Shown here: one piece after another, positions 35,496-43,951 of the stretch | Layout: every line of letters begins with the position of its first letter | How positions within the stretch are numbered: position 1 is the stretch's first letter | The notes under the pieces: model-generated | Databases searched by the model: none | The model's input: the letters and a program-made list of their open reading frames with translations, nothing else | What the model was told of the DNA's origin: nothing | NCBI RefSeq assembly: GCF_004769575.1 | Contig: NZ_RQGA01000003.1 | Span: forward strand, 806,001-870,000 | From: Leptospira perdikensis | GTDB lineage: Bacteria; Spirochaetota; Leptospiria; Leptospirales; Leptospiraceae | DNA length: 64,000 nt | Direction of reading: 5' to 3' | Position numbers and translations under genes: made by a program

Positions 35496-38117
35496 ATGGA
35501 TACGATGATGAATCGCCTGTCACTTTCTATTTTTCTATGTTGTATTTCCGCACTTCCGGCGGGAAATTTAATGGGCCAATCCCAAAGAAATCATGGTTGG
35601 GTGGCATCGGGATCTTCCTCCAAACTCCTAATCCAAGGAAAAGAAATCTTAAATGCAAGGGACGAATTTCGATTTAAAAACCCGGAAGGAATGTCCCAAA
35701 TCCAAGAGATCGACTACTATCTTATGTTAGGGGAATATTACCTACGCAAAAAAGATAAAGTGGGTATCGCCAATATCCTCTATGATTTGCGAACGAAAAA
35801 AGGAGAATATGCTTTTGCGGATTTTTTGCTGACTTCTCTTTGGAAACAGTCACAAGGTGAAGAGGTTCAAGCCATCAAGATTTTGGACAATTATATCCAA
35901 AAAGAACCCAACACTTATTTTCGCAACCTAGCAAAAAACATGCGAACTAATCTTTTCCAAACTGGGGAAGATGAAAAAAAGTCCATGATTCGAATGGACT
36001 GCCAAAAAAACAAACCTTACTATTCGTTATGTCGTGTATTCCGTTTACAATACTACATTGACCTTCCTTCCGGAAAGGAAAAGGATATGCACAAACATTT
36101 TGTGAACATTATCCGAGTCAGTTCACCTTTTTTTGAAGATCCTAATTTGGAATGGATTCCTCTACTCGATCGTATTGACGAAGATCTTCCCGCCAAACTA
36201 TCTTTTCTTGGGTTTGTGAGAGAAGGAATCCATTTACAAAAAATGATTATGGATTTGGAAAGAATCACAGATGGATCCATTAGCGAAAATTCCAACGAAC
36301 GGATGGCTTTTTTTCAAATTCTAGGTGGGGATTATTCGGGAGCAGAAGAGTCTTTGTTGAATTTCCTACGATCAGCAAAGGGAAAAAAAACTTCGATTCT
36401 GAATCGAGTGTATGTGAAGTTAGGTGCACTTGCTTATTTTCAAAAAGAATATAAAAAGTCTTTAGATTATTATCTAAAATTAGATTTAAACAATTGGTCA
36501 GCAGACATCCATCATCCATTTTTAAATGAACCAATGTCCATTACGGGTGTTAAGGATTTGATTTCTGTATCTTTATACAAAGTGAGTGGTCCTGAAGCCG
36601 CACTCAAGGCCTTACAAAAAATCCAAGATCCAGAAAAATTAACAGAATCAGACATCTGGCCCAAACTTAGAATTTCCCAAATGTTGATGGATCAAAATCC
36701 AGAGTTGTCCTCTCGAATGACAGACGAAATCATCTATATGGCCCAAGAAAAAAAATGGAGACGGTTGGAATATGCTGCGACCATCTTACAAGGGTATAAC
36801 CAAATTTATAGAAAGGAATTTCGTAAGTCCACAATTGAGTTAACAAAGAGTAGGGGGATTTTGGATGAAGAAAATACTTTCTATGCAGCAGAGTTTCTCC
36901 GTAACTTTGGATTTGTTTTTGCACATACAGCTTCTGGTAAAAAAGGACCGGTGAATGGAAACATTCGTGATGGGGTAGCAGACTATCTTCAAAACAATGT
37001 TTACGAAGATTTATATTACATTCGCAATTACAGACCACTTGCATTTTCGACCGATTTGTTTTTTGAATATGCTCTTAGTCATTTGCGAGATGATAACGAT
37101 GTTTGGGGACTTCTCGATTCTATATATAAATACAATTCCGTAAAGTGGATTCGTTCCCAGAAAGGAAATCCCCATTCCTTGTTTCAAATTCAATTCGTTG
37201 ACAAACAATTTCAATACCTGTCAGGGTTTTCTACGGCACGAGAATCTAAGTTTTTTGATTCTACATATGCAGATAGCCGAGAAACGGAAAGTCAATTCCA
37301 GAAAAAAGCAGAAGAAGAGTCGGTTAAAAATTTAGAATCAGCAAAACTTCCCACCATACTTTTGTTACCCTATAAAGATGAGTTTTATCTTTTTACCTTC
37401 AATCCTAAAGAACACAAACGAAATCAACTTAGTTGGAAAGTAATTCGTTCCCAGAGGCCAGACACATCCGAGGTCATTGAATCAGTAAAAGAATTAGTGA
37501 GTTCAAACAAAGAGAACGACACTGTACAAATATATTTGAATGAATCTGGCGCCAGTTTGATGCGTTCTCTCAAAAAAGAAATGAAAGAGACTGGATTTGT
37601 TTTTTTCTTTTCTCTCCTCCCTCAATCGGACAGCCAAAAATCTTTAGGTGTGTATTCTTGGAAATGTCCAACCAATATACGTTCTTTGGAAGGGAAGGGA
37701 ATGAATCTTGTCGAGACTGCTTATTTTGAAGGTTCTCGTATTTTAAAAGAAAAGGAAAGGTTACATCTTTGGGACTTTCCAACAAACGCTGGTTCAGTGA
37801 ACTCTGTAACCAACCTTTCTTGGTCCTGTAAAACGGAAACGGGAAATGTAGAAGAGATCCCTTTTTTGAAATTATTTCGTAGGATCGATTACCGAACCGT
37901 GCCGAGAATGGTTGTTTATACCGAACGGGTTCTTGGAAAATCCTGGTCTGATTATTCTTGGCACTACAATTGGTTGCATTTTTGGTTTCGATCGGGAACT
38001 AAGAAGATTGGTTACCTTCCCACATTCCCGGTTTTGGATTCTGGGTCCGTTTCGGTCCTTTCCGATCCGGCACGTTATCGTGAAGATGGGGTTTGGATCC
38101 AAGCCACAGCCCAGTGA
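35496..38117 (+). CDS. Exported helical-repeat protein of unknown function
   Basis: 873 residues. A signal sequence (MNRLSLSIFLCCISALPAGNLMGQ) suggests export. The first ~500 residues are helical with TPR-like periodicity (for example residues ~105-130 and ~290-330). The C-terminal ~250 are alpha/beta (TILLLPYKDEFYLFTF, VQIYLNESGASL) and resemble a degenerate CHAT-like domain. The catalytic His-Cys pair is not visible, so this comparison is weak. The start could be ATG 35496, 35505 or 35508. It diverges from the histidine kinase; no operon partner. Confidence 0.6.
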   Translation: MDTMMNRLSLSIFLCCISALPAGNLMGQSQRNHGWVASGSSSKLLIQGKEILNARDEFRFKNPEGMSQIQEIDYYLMLGEYYLRKKDKVGIANILYDLRTKKGEYAFADFLLTSLWKQSQGEEVQAIKILDNYIQKEPNTYFRNLAKNMRTNLFQTGEDEKKSMIRMDCQKNKPYYSLCRVFRLQYYIDLPSGKEKDMHKHFVNIIRVSSPFFEDPNLEWIPLLDRIDEDLPAKLSFLGFVREGIHLQKMIMDLERITDGSISENSNERMAFFQILGGDYSGAEESLLNFLRSAKGKKTSILNRVYVKLGALAYFQKEYKKSLDYYLKLDLNNWSADIHHPFLNEPMSITGVKDLISVSLYKVSGPEAALKALQKIQDPEKLTESDIWPKLRISQMLMDQNPELSSRMTDEIIYMAQEKKWRRLEYAATILQGYNQIYRKEFRKSTIELTKSRGILDEENTFYAAEFLRNFGFVFAHTASGKKGPVNGNIRDGVADYLQNNVYEDLYYIRNYRPLAFSTDLFFEYALSHLRDDNDVWGLLDSIYKYNSVKWIRSQKGNPHSLFQIQFVDKQFQYLSGFSTARESKFFDSTYADSRETESQFQKKAEEESVKNLESAKLPTILLLPYKDEFYLFTFNPKEHKRNQLSWKVIRSQRPDTSEVIESVKELVSSNKENDTVQIYLNESGASLMRSLKKEMKETGFVFFFSLLPQSDSQKSLGVYSWKCPTNIRSLEGKGMNLVETAYFEGSRILKEKERLHLWDFPTNAGSVNSVTNLSWSCKTETGNVEEIPFLKLFRRIDYRTVPRMVVYTERVLGKSWSDYSWHYNWLHFWFRSGTKKIGYLPTFPVLDSGSVSVLSDPARYREDGVWIQATAQ

Positions 38118-38289
38118 TTGTGACATAATCTTTGAAGAGTTTTTTAGACGAACTTCCCATTCCTTTGGATTTCCGGCAAAAATAGGCCAAAATTATAGGC
38201 GACAGTGGGAGATCGGTCCAAAATACTTAATTCTATTCCTCATACGCAATGGACCCTGATCATAATACTTTAGTGGTGTTCGAGTTTCT

Positions 38290-39660
38290 ATGGAAATAAT
38301 CGGCATCTTTCTCATCCTTCTCCTCGTCTTTGTCAATGGTTTCTTCGTAGCAGCTGAGTTTGCCATGGTTTCCATCCGCCCCTCTCGCCTAGAGGAGCTC
38401 GTCAAAGAAAACAGAGCTATGGCTCATATTACCAAAAAGGCCGTCTCTAAAATTGATGATATGTTATCGGTTTGCCAAGTGGGAATCACAGTCGCAAGCC
38501 TACTTCTTGGTTGGATTGGTGAGGCCTTGTTTGCCAGTGTTGTTTCTGGCTTCCTTCATATGTTCCATATCGAATTGGATCTTGTGACCATCCATAGTAT
38601 TTCCATTGGAGTTTCCTTTACTCTGATCACACTATTGCATGTGATTTTGGGAGAGTTGGTTCCTAAAACTCTTGCCATTCAAAACACAGAAGCAATCGCT
38701 CTTGGGGTTTCTGCTCCCATGTGGTTGTTCTACTATTTATTTTTTCCAGTGACATTCATTATGAATCGTTTGGCTGGAGGAATTCTCACTTTATTCCGAT
38801 TACAACGGACAGGTGACAAGTATGTTCACTCTGCAGAAGAGTTGATGATCATCATCGAAGAACAAAGGAAACAAGGTCGGATTGACAATGCTGAGATGCA
38901 ACTCATCCAAAAGACTTTTGATTTTTCCGAACACACTGCTAAAGATGTAATGACACATCGGCTTTCTATCATTGGAATTCCGCAAGAGTCTACAATTGAT
39001 AAAATGCTTCCACTGATTGCTGAACATAACTTTTCACGTTACCCCGTATATGATCAAACTTTGGATCGAATTGTGGGTATTGTCCATGTGCAGAAATACT
39101 TAAAGTGGCAAGCGGCCCATCTTTCCGCCAAAGGCAAAAAAGAAAAAATTACAGTAATTATGGAAAAGGATTTTGTAAAAGTTCCTGAATCTATGTCCAT
39201 TGAACGCGTGATGACAAAACTCCGTGAGAAAAAACAACATATGGCAATCATCATTGATGAATATGGTGGTGTATCCGGTTTACTTACCTTAGAAGATATT
39301 ATTGAAGAATTTTTTGGTGAAATTCGTGATGAAACAGATACCGATGAAGTGGACGTTACCTCAAAGAATAAAAAAACAAAAGCCATTACCTTGGATGGAG
39401 AAACAGAACTTTCGAGTTTGTCTGGGATCTTAGAAGGGGAAGAACCTTCCGATATGGAAGAAGTCAGAACCATCGCCGGTTATTTTATGGAAAAGAATGA
39501 AGATATGCCTAAGGAAGGTAGTATCGTTCAAATCAAAAAAGGAAGTCTTAAGGTAAAAAAAATGGAAGGGAATAAAATCATTTCTATTTTGTTTACCCCG
39601 AAATTAGAAGAAGACAACGATTCCGAAATGGACCGAGAACTCTCTTACGAGGACAGATAG
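38290..39660 (+). CDS. CNNM/CorC/HlyC-family membrane protein with CBS pair
   Basis: 456 residues in the standard order: DUF21 membrane domain (NGFFVAAEFAMVSIRPSRLEEL, then QVGITVASLLLGWIGE), a CBS pair at about 205-330 (DVMTHRLSIIGIPQ, HMAIIIDEYGGVSGLLTLEDIIEE), and a CorC_HlyC domain at about 345-440 (AGYFMEKNEDMPKEG). Members are linked to Mg2+/Co2+ or other divalent ion handling; the haemolysin name is historical. The stop is immediately followed by the coaC start, so it heads an operon with coaC and coaB. Confidence 0.88.
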   Translation: MEIIGIFLILLLVFVNGFFVAAEFAMVSIRPSRLEELVKENRAMAHITKKAVSKIDDMLSVCQVGITVASLLLGWIGEALFASVVSGFLHMFHIELDLVTIHSISIGVSFTLITLLHVILGELVPKTLAIQNTEAIALGVSAPMWLFYYLFFPVTFIMNRLAGGILTLFRLQRTGDKYVHSAEELMIIIEEQRKQGRIDNAEMQLIQKTFDFSEHTAKDVMTHRLSIIGIPQESTIDKMLPLIAEHNFSRYPVYDQTLDRIVGIVHVQKYLKWQAAHLSAKGKKEKITVIMEKDFVKVPESMSIERVMTKLREKKQHMAIIIDEYGGVSGLLTLEDIIEEFFGEIRDETDTDEVDVTSKNKKTKAITLDGETELSSLSGILEGEEPSDMEEVRTIAGYFMEKNEDMPKEGSIVQIKKGSLKVKKMEGNKIISILFTPKLEEDNDSEMDRELSYEDR

Positions 39661-40191
39661 ATGAAAGAAATTGTAATTGCCGTTTCTGGATCCATAGCTT
39701 CATATAAAGCTTGTGATTTGGTGAGAGGACTTACCAAACAAGGATATCCTGTCCGTGTGATTATGACTTCCAACGCTACAAAGTTTGTTGGAAAAATTAC
39801 CTTTGAAGCTTTGACCGGAAAACCCGTTCGTGTAGATGAATTTGATACAGGTATGGCCCATATCGAAATCAAAAACATTGCCTCTGTTTTTGCTGTTGTT
39901 CCGGCTTCTGCTAATATCATCGGAAAAATGGCAAATGGAATTGCTGACGATTTAGTCACTTCCACTTATCTTGCCTGCACCTCTCCTGTGTTAGTTGCCC
40001 CTTCTATGAATCCTGGAATGTATTTACATCCGGCCGTCCAAAGGAATTTAAAAACTTTGGAAAAGGATGGTGTGACGATAGTTTCCCCCGACAAAGGGAT
40101 TGTTGTTTGTGGTGATGAAGGATACGGAAAATTAGCAACCGTGGAATCCATCACAGAACAAGTTATCAAACTTCACACTTCGAATTCATGA
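39661..40191 (+). CDS. coaC: Phosphopantothenoylcysteine decarboxylase (stand-alone CoaC)
   Basis: 176 residues, only the flavoprotein half of Dfp/CoaBC. It has the [16 protein letters not shown]-binding start, the active-site His in MAHIEI, the conserved PSMNPGM loop and [12 protein letters not shown], where the essential Cys and the flap lie. It decarboxylates phosphopantothenoylcysteine to phosphopantetheine in coenzyme A synthesis. ATG 39661 directly follows the preceding stop, with GAGGA upstream. It overlaps coaB by 4 bp (ATGA), so the usual fused enzyme is here split into two coupled genes. Confidence 0.88.
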   Translation: MKEIVIAVSGSIASYKACDLVRGLTKQGYPVRVIMTSNATKFVGKITFEALTGKPVRVDEFDTGMAHIEIKNIASVFAVVPASANIIGKMANGIADDLVTSTYLACTSPVLVAPSMNPGMYLHPAVQRNLKTLEKDGVTIVSPDKGIVVCGDEGYGKLATVESITEQVIKLHTSNS

Positions 40192-40865
40192 ACTTAAAAT
40201 TCAAACGAGTTATAGTTACCTCTGGTCCAACTCGGGAATGGATTGACCCAGTTCGTTATATTTCCAATGCCTCTTCTGGAAAGATGGGTTATGAAATTGC
40301 TAAATCCTTTTTATTGTATCCTGTCGAAGTCGTTTACATTCACGGAAATACATTAGAACGATACGCTAATGTAGCAGGCGCTAAACGAAATGTCGAAGTC
40401 GAAACTACCATACAGTTACGAGATGCGGTTTTGTCTGAAATCACGGCAGATAGTTTACTGGTGATGGCAGCAGCTCCTGCCGATTTTCGTCCCATCATGA
40501 CCGCAGAACATAAAATTAAAAAAGAAAAAACTTCTGAAGGAACCAAAGGTCTTCTTCTCGAGTTAGAAGAAAATCCTGATGTTTTACAACAAGTTACAGA
40601 GTATGTTTCTGAACACAAAATAGAGAATTCGATTCGGGTTGGATTTGCTGCTGAAACTAGAGAATTAGAAAGGTATGCAAAAGACAAACTCCAGAGAAAA
40701 GGCCTTCACTTCATAGTAGGAAATTATGTGGGTTCGGGTAAAGGATTTGGAGAAGTGGATTCAAGTGTTCGTATTTTTAGTGCCAATGGTTTGGAAAAAG
40801 AAATTGGACCCCTGCCAAAAGAAAAAATCGCAGAGGCACTTGTACAATTTTTAGTGTCCGTTTGA
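40188..40865 (+). CDS. coaB: Phosphopantothenate--cysteine ligase (stand-alone CoaB)
   Basis: 225 residues covering the ligase half: [29 protein letters not shown] at the N-terminus, [11 protein letters not shown], the KIKK lysines, GFAAET and the IVGNYVG asparagine region. It joins cysteine to phosphopantothenate using CTP or ATP. The start ATG overlaps the coaC stop by 4 bp. The 3' end overlaps the convergent DUF486 gene by 15 bp. A membrane partner gene precedes the pair. Confidence 0.88.
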   Translation: MNLKFKRVIVTSGPTREWIDPVRYISNASSGKMGYEIAKSFLLYPVEVVYIHGNTLERYANVAGAKRNVEVETTIQLRDAVLSEITADSLLVMAAAPADFRPIMTAEHKIKKEKTSEGTKGLLLELEENPDVLQQVTEYVSEHKIENSIRVGFAAETRELERYAKDKLQRKGLHFIVGNYVGSGKGFGEVDSSVRIFSANGLEKEIGPLPKEKIAEALVQFLVSV

Positions 40866-41207
40866 TTTGTTCCCAAAACCAAATGCAAAGTATCCCGCAA
40901 GAAGAATCAATCCAAAACTTACTATATAATTCCATTTGAGTCGTTCTCCCAAGAAAAGGGTTGCGAACAGAATGAACACAAAAATGGTAATCACTTCTTG
41001 GATGATTTTTAATTGGAAACCTTCAAATTTGTAAACGGTAAATCCAATTCGATTGGCAGGAACCATCAAAACATATTCAAAGAATGCAATTCCCCAAGAA
41101 AAGAGAACAATATAAAACATATGGCTGGATTTTGCATACTTCAAATGCCCATACCAGGCAAAGGTCATAAAGATATTGGAAAGTATCAGTAGGATGATGG
41201 TGATCAT
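40851..41207 (-). CDS. DUF486 membrane protein
   Basis: 118 residues with four hydrophobic segments. It matches DUF486, a small DMT-like family: SNIFMTFAWYGHLKYA, SWGIAFFEYVLMVPANRIG and QLKIIQEVITIFVF are conserved. No transport substrate is known. It stands alone between convergent coaB and the sirtuin gene. Confidence 0.88.
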   Translation of the reverse strand: MITIILLILSNIFMTFAWYGHLKYAKSSHMFYIVLFSWGIAFFEYVLMVPANRIGFTVYKFEGFQLKIIQEVITIFVFILFATLFLGERLKWNYIVSFGLILLAGYFAFGFGNKSNGH

Positions 41208-41251
41208 AGCAATCTCTTTTTAATCTATTTATATTTCGATGTTTTGTTGTA

Positions 41252-41275
41252 GAAAAACATAATGTTTTTCTTTTT
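41252..41275 (+). terminator. A/T-rich hairpin with T-run
   Basis: Perfect arms gaaaaaca (41252-41259) and tgtttttc (41263-41270), loop taa, then ttttt. It would terminate plus-strand transcripts from the coaC-coaB operon, although it lies about 390 bases beyond coaB on the far side of the convergent DUF486 gene. Confidence 0.4.
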
Positions 41276-41291
41276 AGATTCTAGTTCCATT

Positions 41292-42047
41292 TTATTTAGA
41301 TAGGGTATCGGGAAAAACTTCTTTAAAAATTTCTGGAAGGATTTCTCCCGACTTCCCTCCAAAATGAAGTTGTAAGGATGGGGTGAGAGATGTTGTTTCT
41401 GGATTGATTTCAATTCCGATAGCACCATTACGAATGGCAGTCAGTGCTAAATTGGCTGGAACCGAAACATTTGCACTGGTTCCAATCACAAAGACAACGT
41501 GTGCGATTTTACTTTGTTCCCAGGCTTTAGTAAGCAGTTTATTGTCATAACCTTCGCCAAACCAAACAATGTCGGGACGTAATAAGGATTCACAAGTCGT
41601 ACAATACTTTAAACCAGGTGAATTTAAACCATCTTCGTCCAGATGGTATTTGGCCTGACAGTTTGTACAACGCGCACGGAAAATATTCCCATGAATTTCT
41701 AGAAGGTTTTTACTACCAGCTTTTGGATGAAGGCCATCCACATTTTGGGTGATTAGGTTTATCGACGGGGAAGTTGATTGCCATTTTGCAATAGTTAGGT
41801 GGCCTTCGTTTGGTTTTGCCTCACGACAAATTCCTCGTCTCCAGTCATACCATTCCCAAACGACTTCAGGATGTCTTGCGAAGGCTTCGGGAGTGGCCAG
41901 TTCCTCTGCCTTAAAAGTTTTCCAATACCCACCCTCTCCACGAAATGTAGGAATCCCACTTTCGCTAGAAATACCTGCTCCCGTAAGGAATAAAATATTT
42001 TTCGCAGAACGGATTCGATGGATCGCATCGGGTGGAAGGAGGCTCAT
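41292..42047 (-). CDS. cobB: Sirtuin NAD-dependent deacylase
   Basis: 251 residues with the Sir2 core: GAGISSESGIPTFRG, TQNVDGLH, the catalytic His in EIHGN, four zinc cysteines (C-T-N-C and C-T-T-C) and GTSANVSVPANL. The WYDWRR segment carries the Tyr-x-x-Arg pattern that recognises acidic acyl groups in the SIRT5-like class. It may thus remove succinyl or malonyl as well as acetyl groups. Start at the first ATG, no clear operon partner. Confidence 0.88.
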   Translation of the reverse strand: MSLLPPDAIHRIRSAKNILFLTGAGISSESGIPTFRGEGGYWKTFKAEELATPEAFARHPEVVWEWYDWRRGICREAKPNEGHLTIAKWQSTSPSINLITQNVDGLHPKAGSKNLLEIHGNIFRARCTNCQAKYHLDEDGLNSPGLKYCTTCESLLRPDIVWFGEGYDNKLLTKAWEQSKIAHVVFVIGTSANVSVPANLALTAIRNGAIGIEINPETTSLTPSLQLHFGGKSGEILPEIFKEVFPDTLSK

Positions 42048-42121
42048 CTAAGGGATCATTCTAACAAAATGGGTAAAAAATTAAATCGGAAAAATATCTG
42101 GACCAAGAAAACTGGTAGGCA

Positions 42122-43279
42122 ATGGCAAATCATTGGGAAGAAGTCCAAAAAAAACTAGATTCCATTCACGAAAAACAATTGTTTAGGGAAACTCGTATCT
42201 ACCAAGGAATTGATTTTTGTTCAAACGACTATATGGGTTTGGCGACTAATCCGAGTATGTTGGAATTTTTTCAATCGCAAAAGGAAATTTATCCTTTTGG
42301 GTCTACCGCTTCGCGTTTGGTTCGGGGAAATGCCTCATCGATGGATAGATTTGAAAATGAGTTTGCCAACTTTGTGGAAGGGGAGGCAGCTCTCCTAGTT
42401 TCTACTGGTTTTACTGCTAATTTTGGTCTTTTGGATTCCATTGCCGCCCCCGACTGTTATGTGTTTACCGATCGTTTGAACCACGCCTCTATTCTTGATG
42501 GGATCCGTATCTCAGGCGCTCAGAAAAAATACTACAACCATCTAGATCTAAACCACTTACGCTCTTTATTAGAGAAAGCTCATTTGGAAGATCCTACAGG
42601 TAAAAAGAAACGAATCGTTGTGACCGAATCTTTATTTAGTATGGATGGCGATTCTCCAGATTTAAAAACCCTACTTTCTTTAAAGAAAGAATTTGGATTT
42701 GTTCTTGTTTTGGATGAAGCCCATGCTTTTGGGATTTATGGAACTAGAGGGAAAGGACTTGTTTTTCAGGATCTAGATCTTTCGGAGATTCAATCCATCG
42801 ATTACCGAGTGTACACACTTGGAAAATCATTGGGTTTAGAAGGTGGAATCATTGTTACAAAAAAAATTGGTCGCGATCATCTAGTCAATGTCATGCGGTC
42901 TTTTATTTTTTCTACTGCTCCCCTTCCTATGGTTTCGAAACTTGCTTCTTTTGCGCTTTCTTTACTCGCTACTATGGACAAAGAGAGAGAAAATCTTTTA
43001 TCTCTTGCAAACCTGCTCAAAGAATCACTCAAACAAAATGGATTTGAAATTACCAATTCCACATCCCATATCATTCCATTGTTATTGGATACAGAGAAAC
43101 AGGCTTTATTTTATGCGGGATATTTACAGGATCGAGGATTGGATGTGAGGGCCATTCGCCCCCCGACGGTTTCCACTCCTCGTTTGAGAATTAGTTTGAA
43201 CGCAAAACTAAAGTTAGAGGACATCCACCGTTTGGTCGAAGAACTCATCCTGGTTCGTAAGCAGTGGAATTCCCTCTAA
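42122..43279 (+). CDS. bioF: 8-amino-7-oxononanoate synthase-like (BioF)
   Basis: 385 residues of the alpha-oxoamine synthase family. Visible hallmarks are FCSNDYMGLATNP, SRLVRGNASSMDRFE, the His in DRLNHASILDG, VLDEAHAFGIYGTRGKG, and the PLP lysine in YTLGKSLGLEGG. BioF condenses pimeloyl-ACP with alanine in biotin synthesis. The related KBL enzymes differ in motif detail, so BioF is preferred. No other biotin gene is in the window. Confidence 0.8.
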   Translation: MANHWEEVQKKLDSIHEKQLFRETRIYQGIDFCSNDYMGLATNPSMLEFFQSQKEIYPFGSTASRLVRGNASSMDRFENEFANFVEGEAALLVSTGFTANFGLLDSIAAPDCYVFTDRLNHASILDGIRISGAQKKYYNHLDLNHLRSLLEKAHLEDPTGKKKRIVVTESLFSMDGDSPDLKTLLSLKKEFGFVLVLDEAHAFGIYGTRGKGLVFQDLDLSEIQSIDYRVYTLGKSLGLEGGIIVTKKIGRDHLVNVMRSFIFSTAPLPMVSKLASFALSLLATMDKERENLLSLANLLKESLKQNGFEITNSTSHIIPLLLDTEKQALFYAGYLQDRGLDVRAIRPPTVSTPRLRISLNAKLKLEDIHRLVEELILVRKQWNSL

Positions 43280-43282
43280 GAT

Positions 43283-43948
43283 TTAAGATTCTTCTTCGAA
43301 TTTGCGGATTTTGTTTTTGATATCTTCGGTGGTAGATTTTTTGTCATTACCAGATGAAGCAGGATTTGCCTGAGCCTGTTCCTTCTTTTTTCTAGTTCCA
43401 AATTTATAAATTCCAAAAAGCCCAAGAACACCTAGCGCAAATAAGGTGAAATTGATCCAAGTTCCATCGGGTTGGGCTAGAATTTTTGGTCCAAAACCAT
43501 AGACTATAGAATCGACCATTCCTTGGTTTCCATTTTCTTTGAACATCACTACGATCGGATCTAACAAAACAGAGTCACCAAAACCATTTTCCATTTTTGA
43601 AATGATTTCTTCTTCTTTCATCCCATCTTTGATTCGATTTTCAATAAAGGTTTTGAGGTAACTGGAAGCTGCACACATATTGAAAGAACAGGATTGGATC
43701 GGAAGACTTGGTAAACAAATACAACGAATTTGTTCTGTCACTTTTAAGAAGGTTTGGATTTGTGTTTCGTCTTTTAGGTTGGTAGTGGTTTTTTGTGCTA
43801 AAAGAAGGTTTGGCAAAAGGAAACAACCAAAGGCAATCATCCAAACTGTCGACGGAAATGTTCTTAGATTCACTTTTCTGAAAAAACCAAATGGTTTTGC
43901 GATGTTTGTAATTTGGTTTTCTTTGTGATAATAATAATTCAGACTCAT
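43283..43948 (-). CDS. ccmH: Cytochrome c biogenesis protein CcmH-like
   Basis: 221 residues. An N-terminal leader and hydrophobic segment are followed by a small domain with the thiol motif IRCICL (about residue 74), the R-C-x-x-C of CcmH. Next comes the FIENRIKDGMKEEEII...GFGDSVLLDPIV helix pair and a C-terminal membrane helix. Two further Cys (QSCSFNMC) are close by, which is unusual. CcmH acts in reduction or chaperoning of apocytochrome c. It is the last gene of ccmE-ccmF-ccmH. Confidence 0.75.
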   Translation of the reverse strand: MSLNYYYHKENQITNIAKPFGFFRKVNLRTFPSTVWMIAFGCFLLPNLLLAQKTTTNLKDETQIQTFLKVTEQIRCICLPSLPIQSCSFNMCAASSYLKTFIENRIKDGMKEEEIISKMENGFGDSVLLDPIVVMFKENGNQGMVDSIVYGFGPKILAQPDGTWINFTLFALGVLGLFGIYKFGTRKKKEQAQANPASSGNDKKSTTEDIKNKIRKFEEES

Positions 43949-43951
43949 CGT

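Noticed and set aside
35496..38117. CHAT-type protease call for the exported repeat protein
   Set aside because: The C-terminal alpha/beta part is suggestive, but the required His and Cys motifs are not visible.
37912..38259. Long open frame over the end of the exported repeat protein gene and the following gap
   Set aside because: It overlaps a well-formed gene in another frame, has no ribosome site and no recognisable family.
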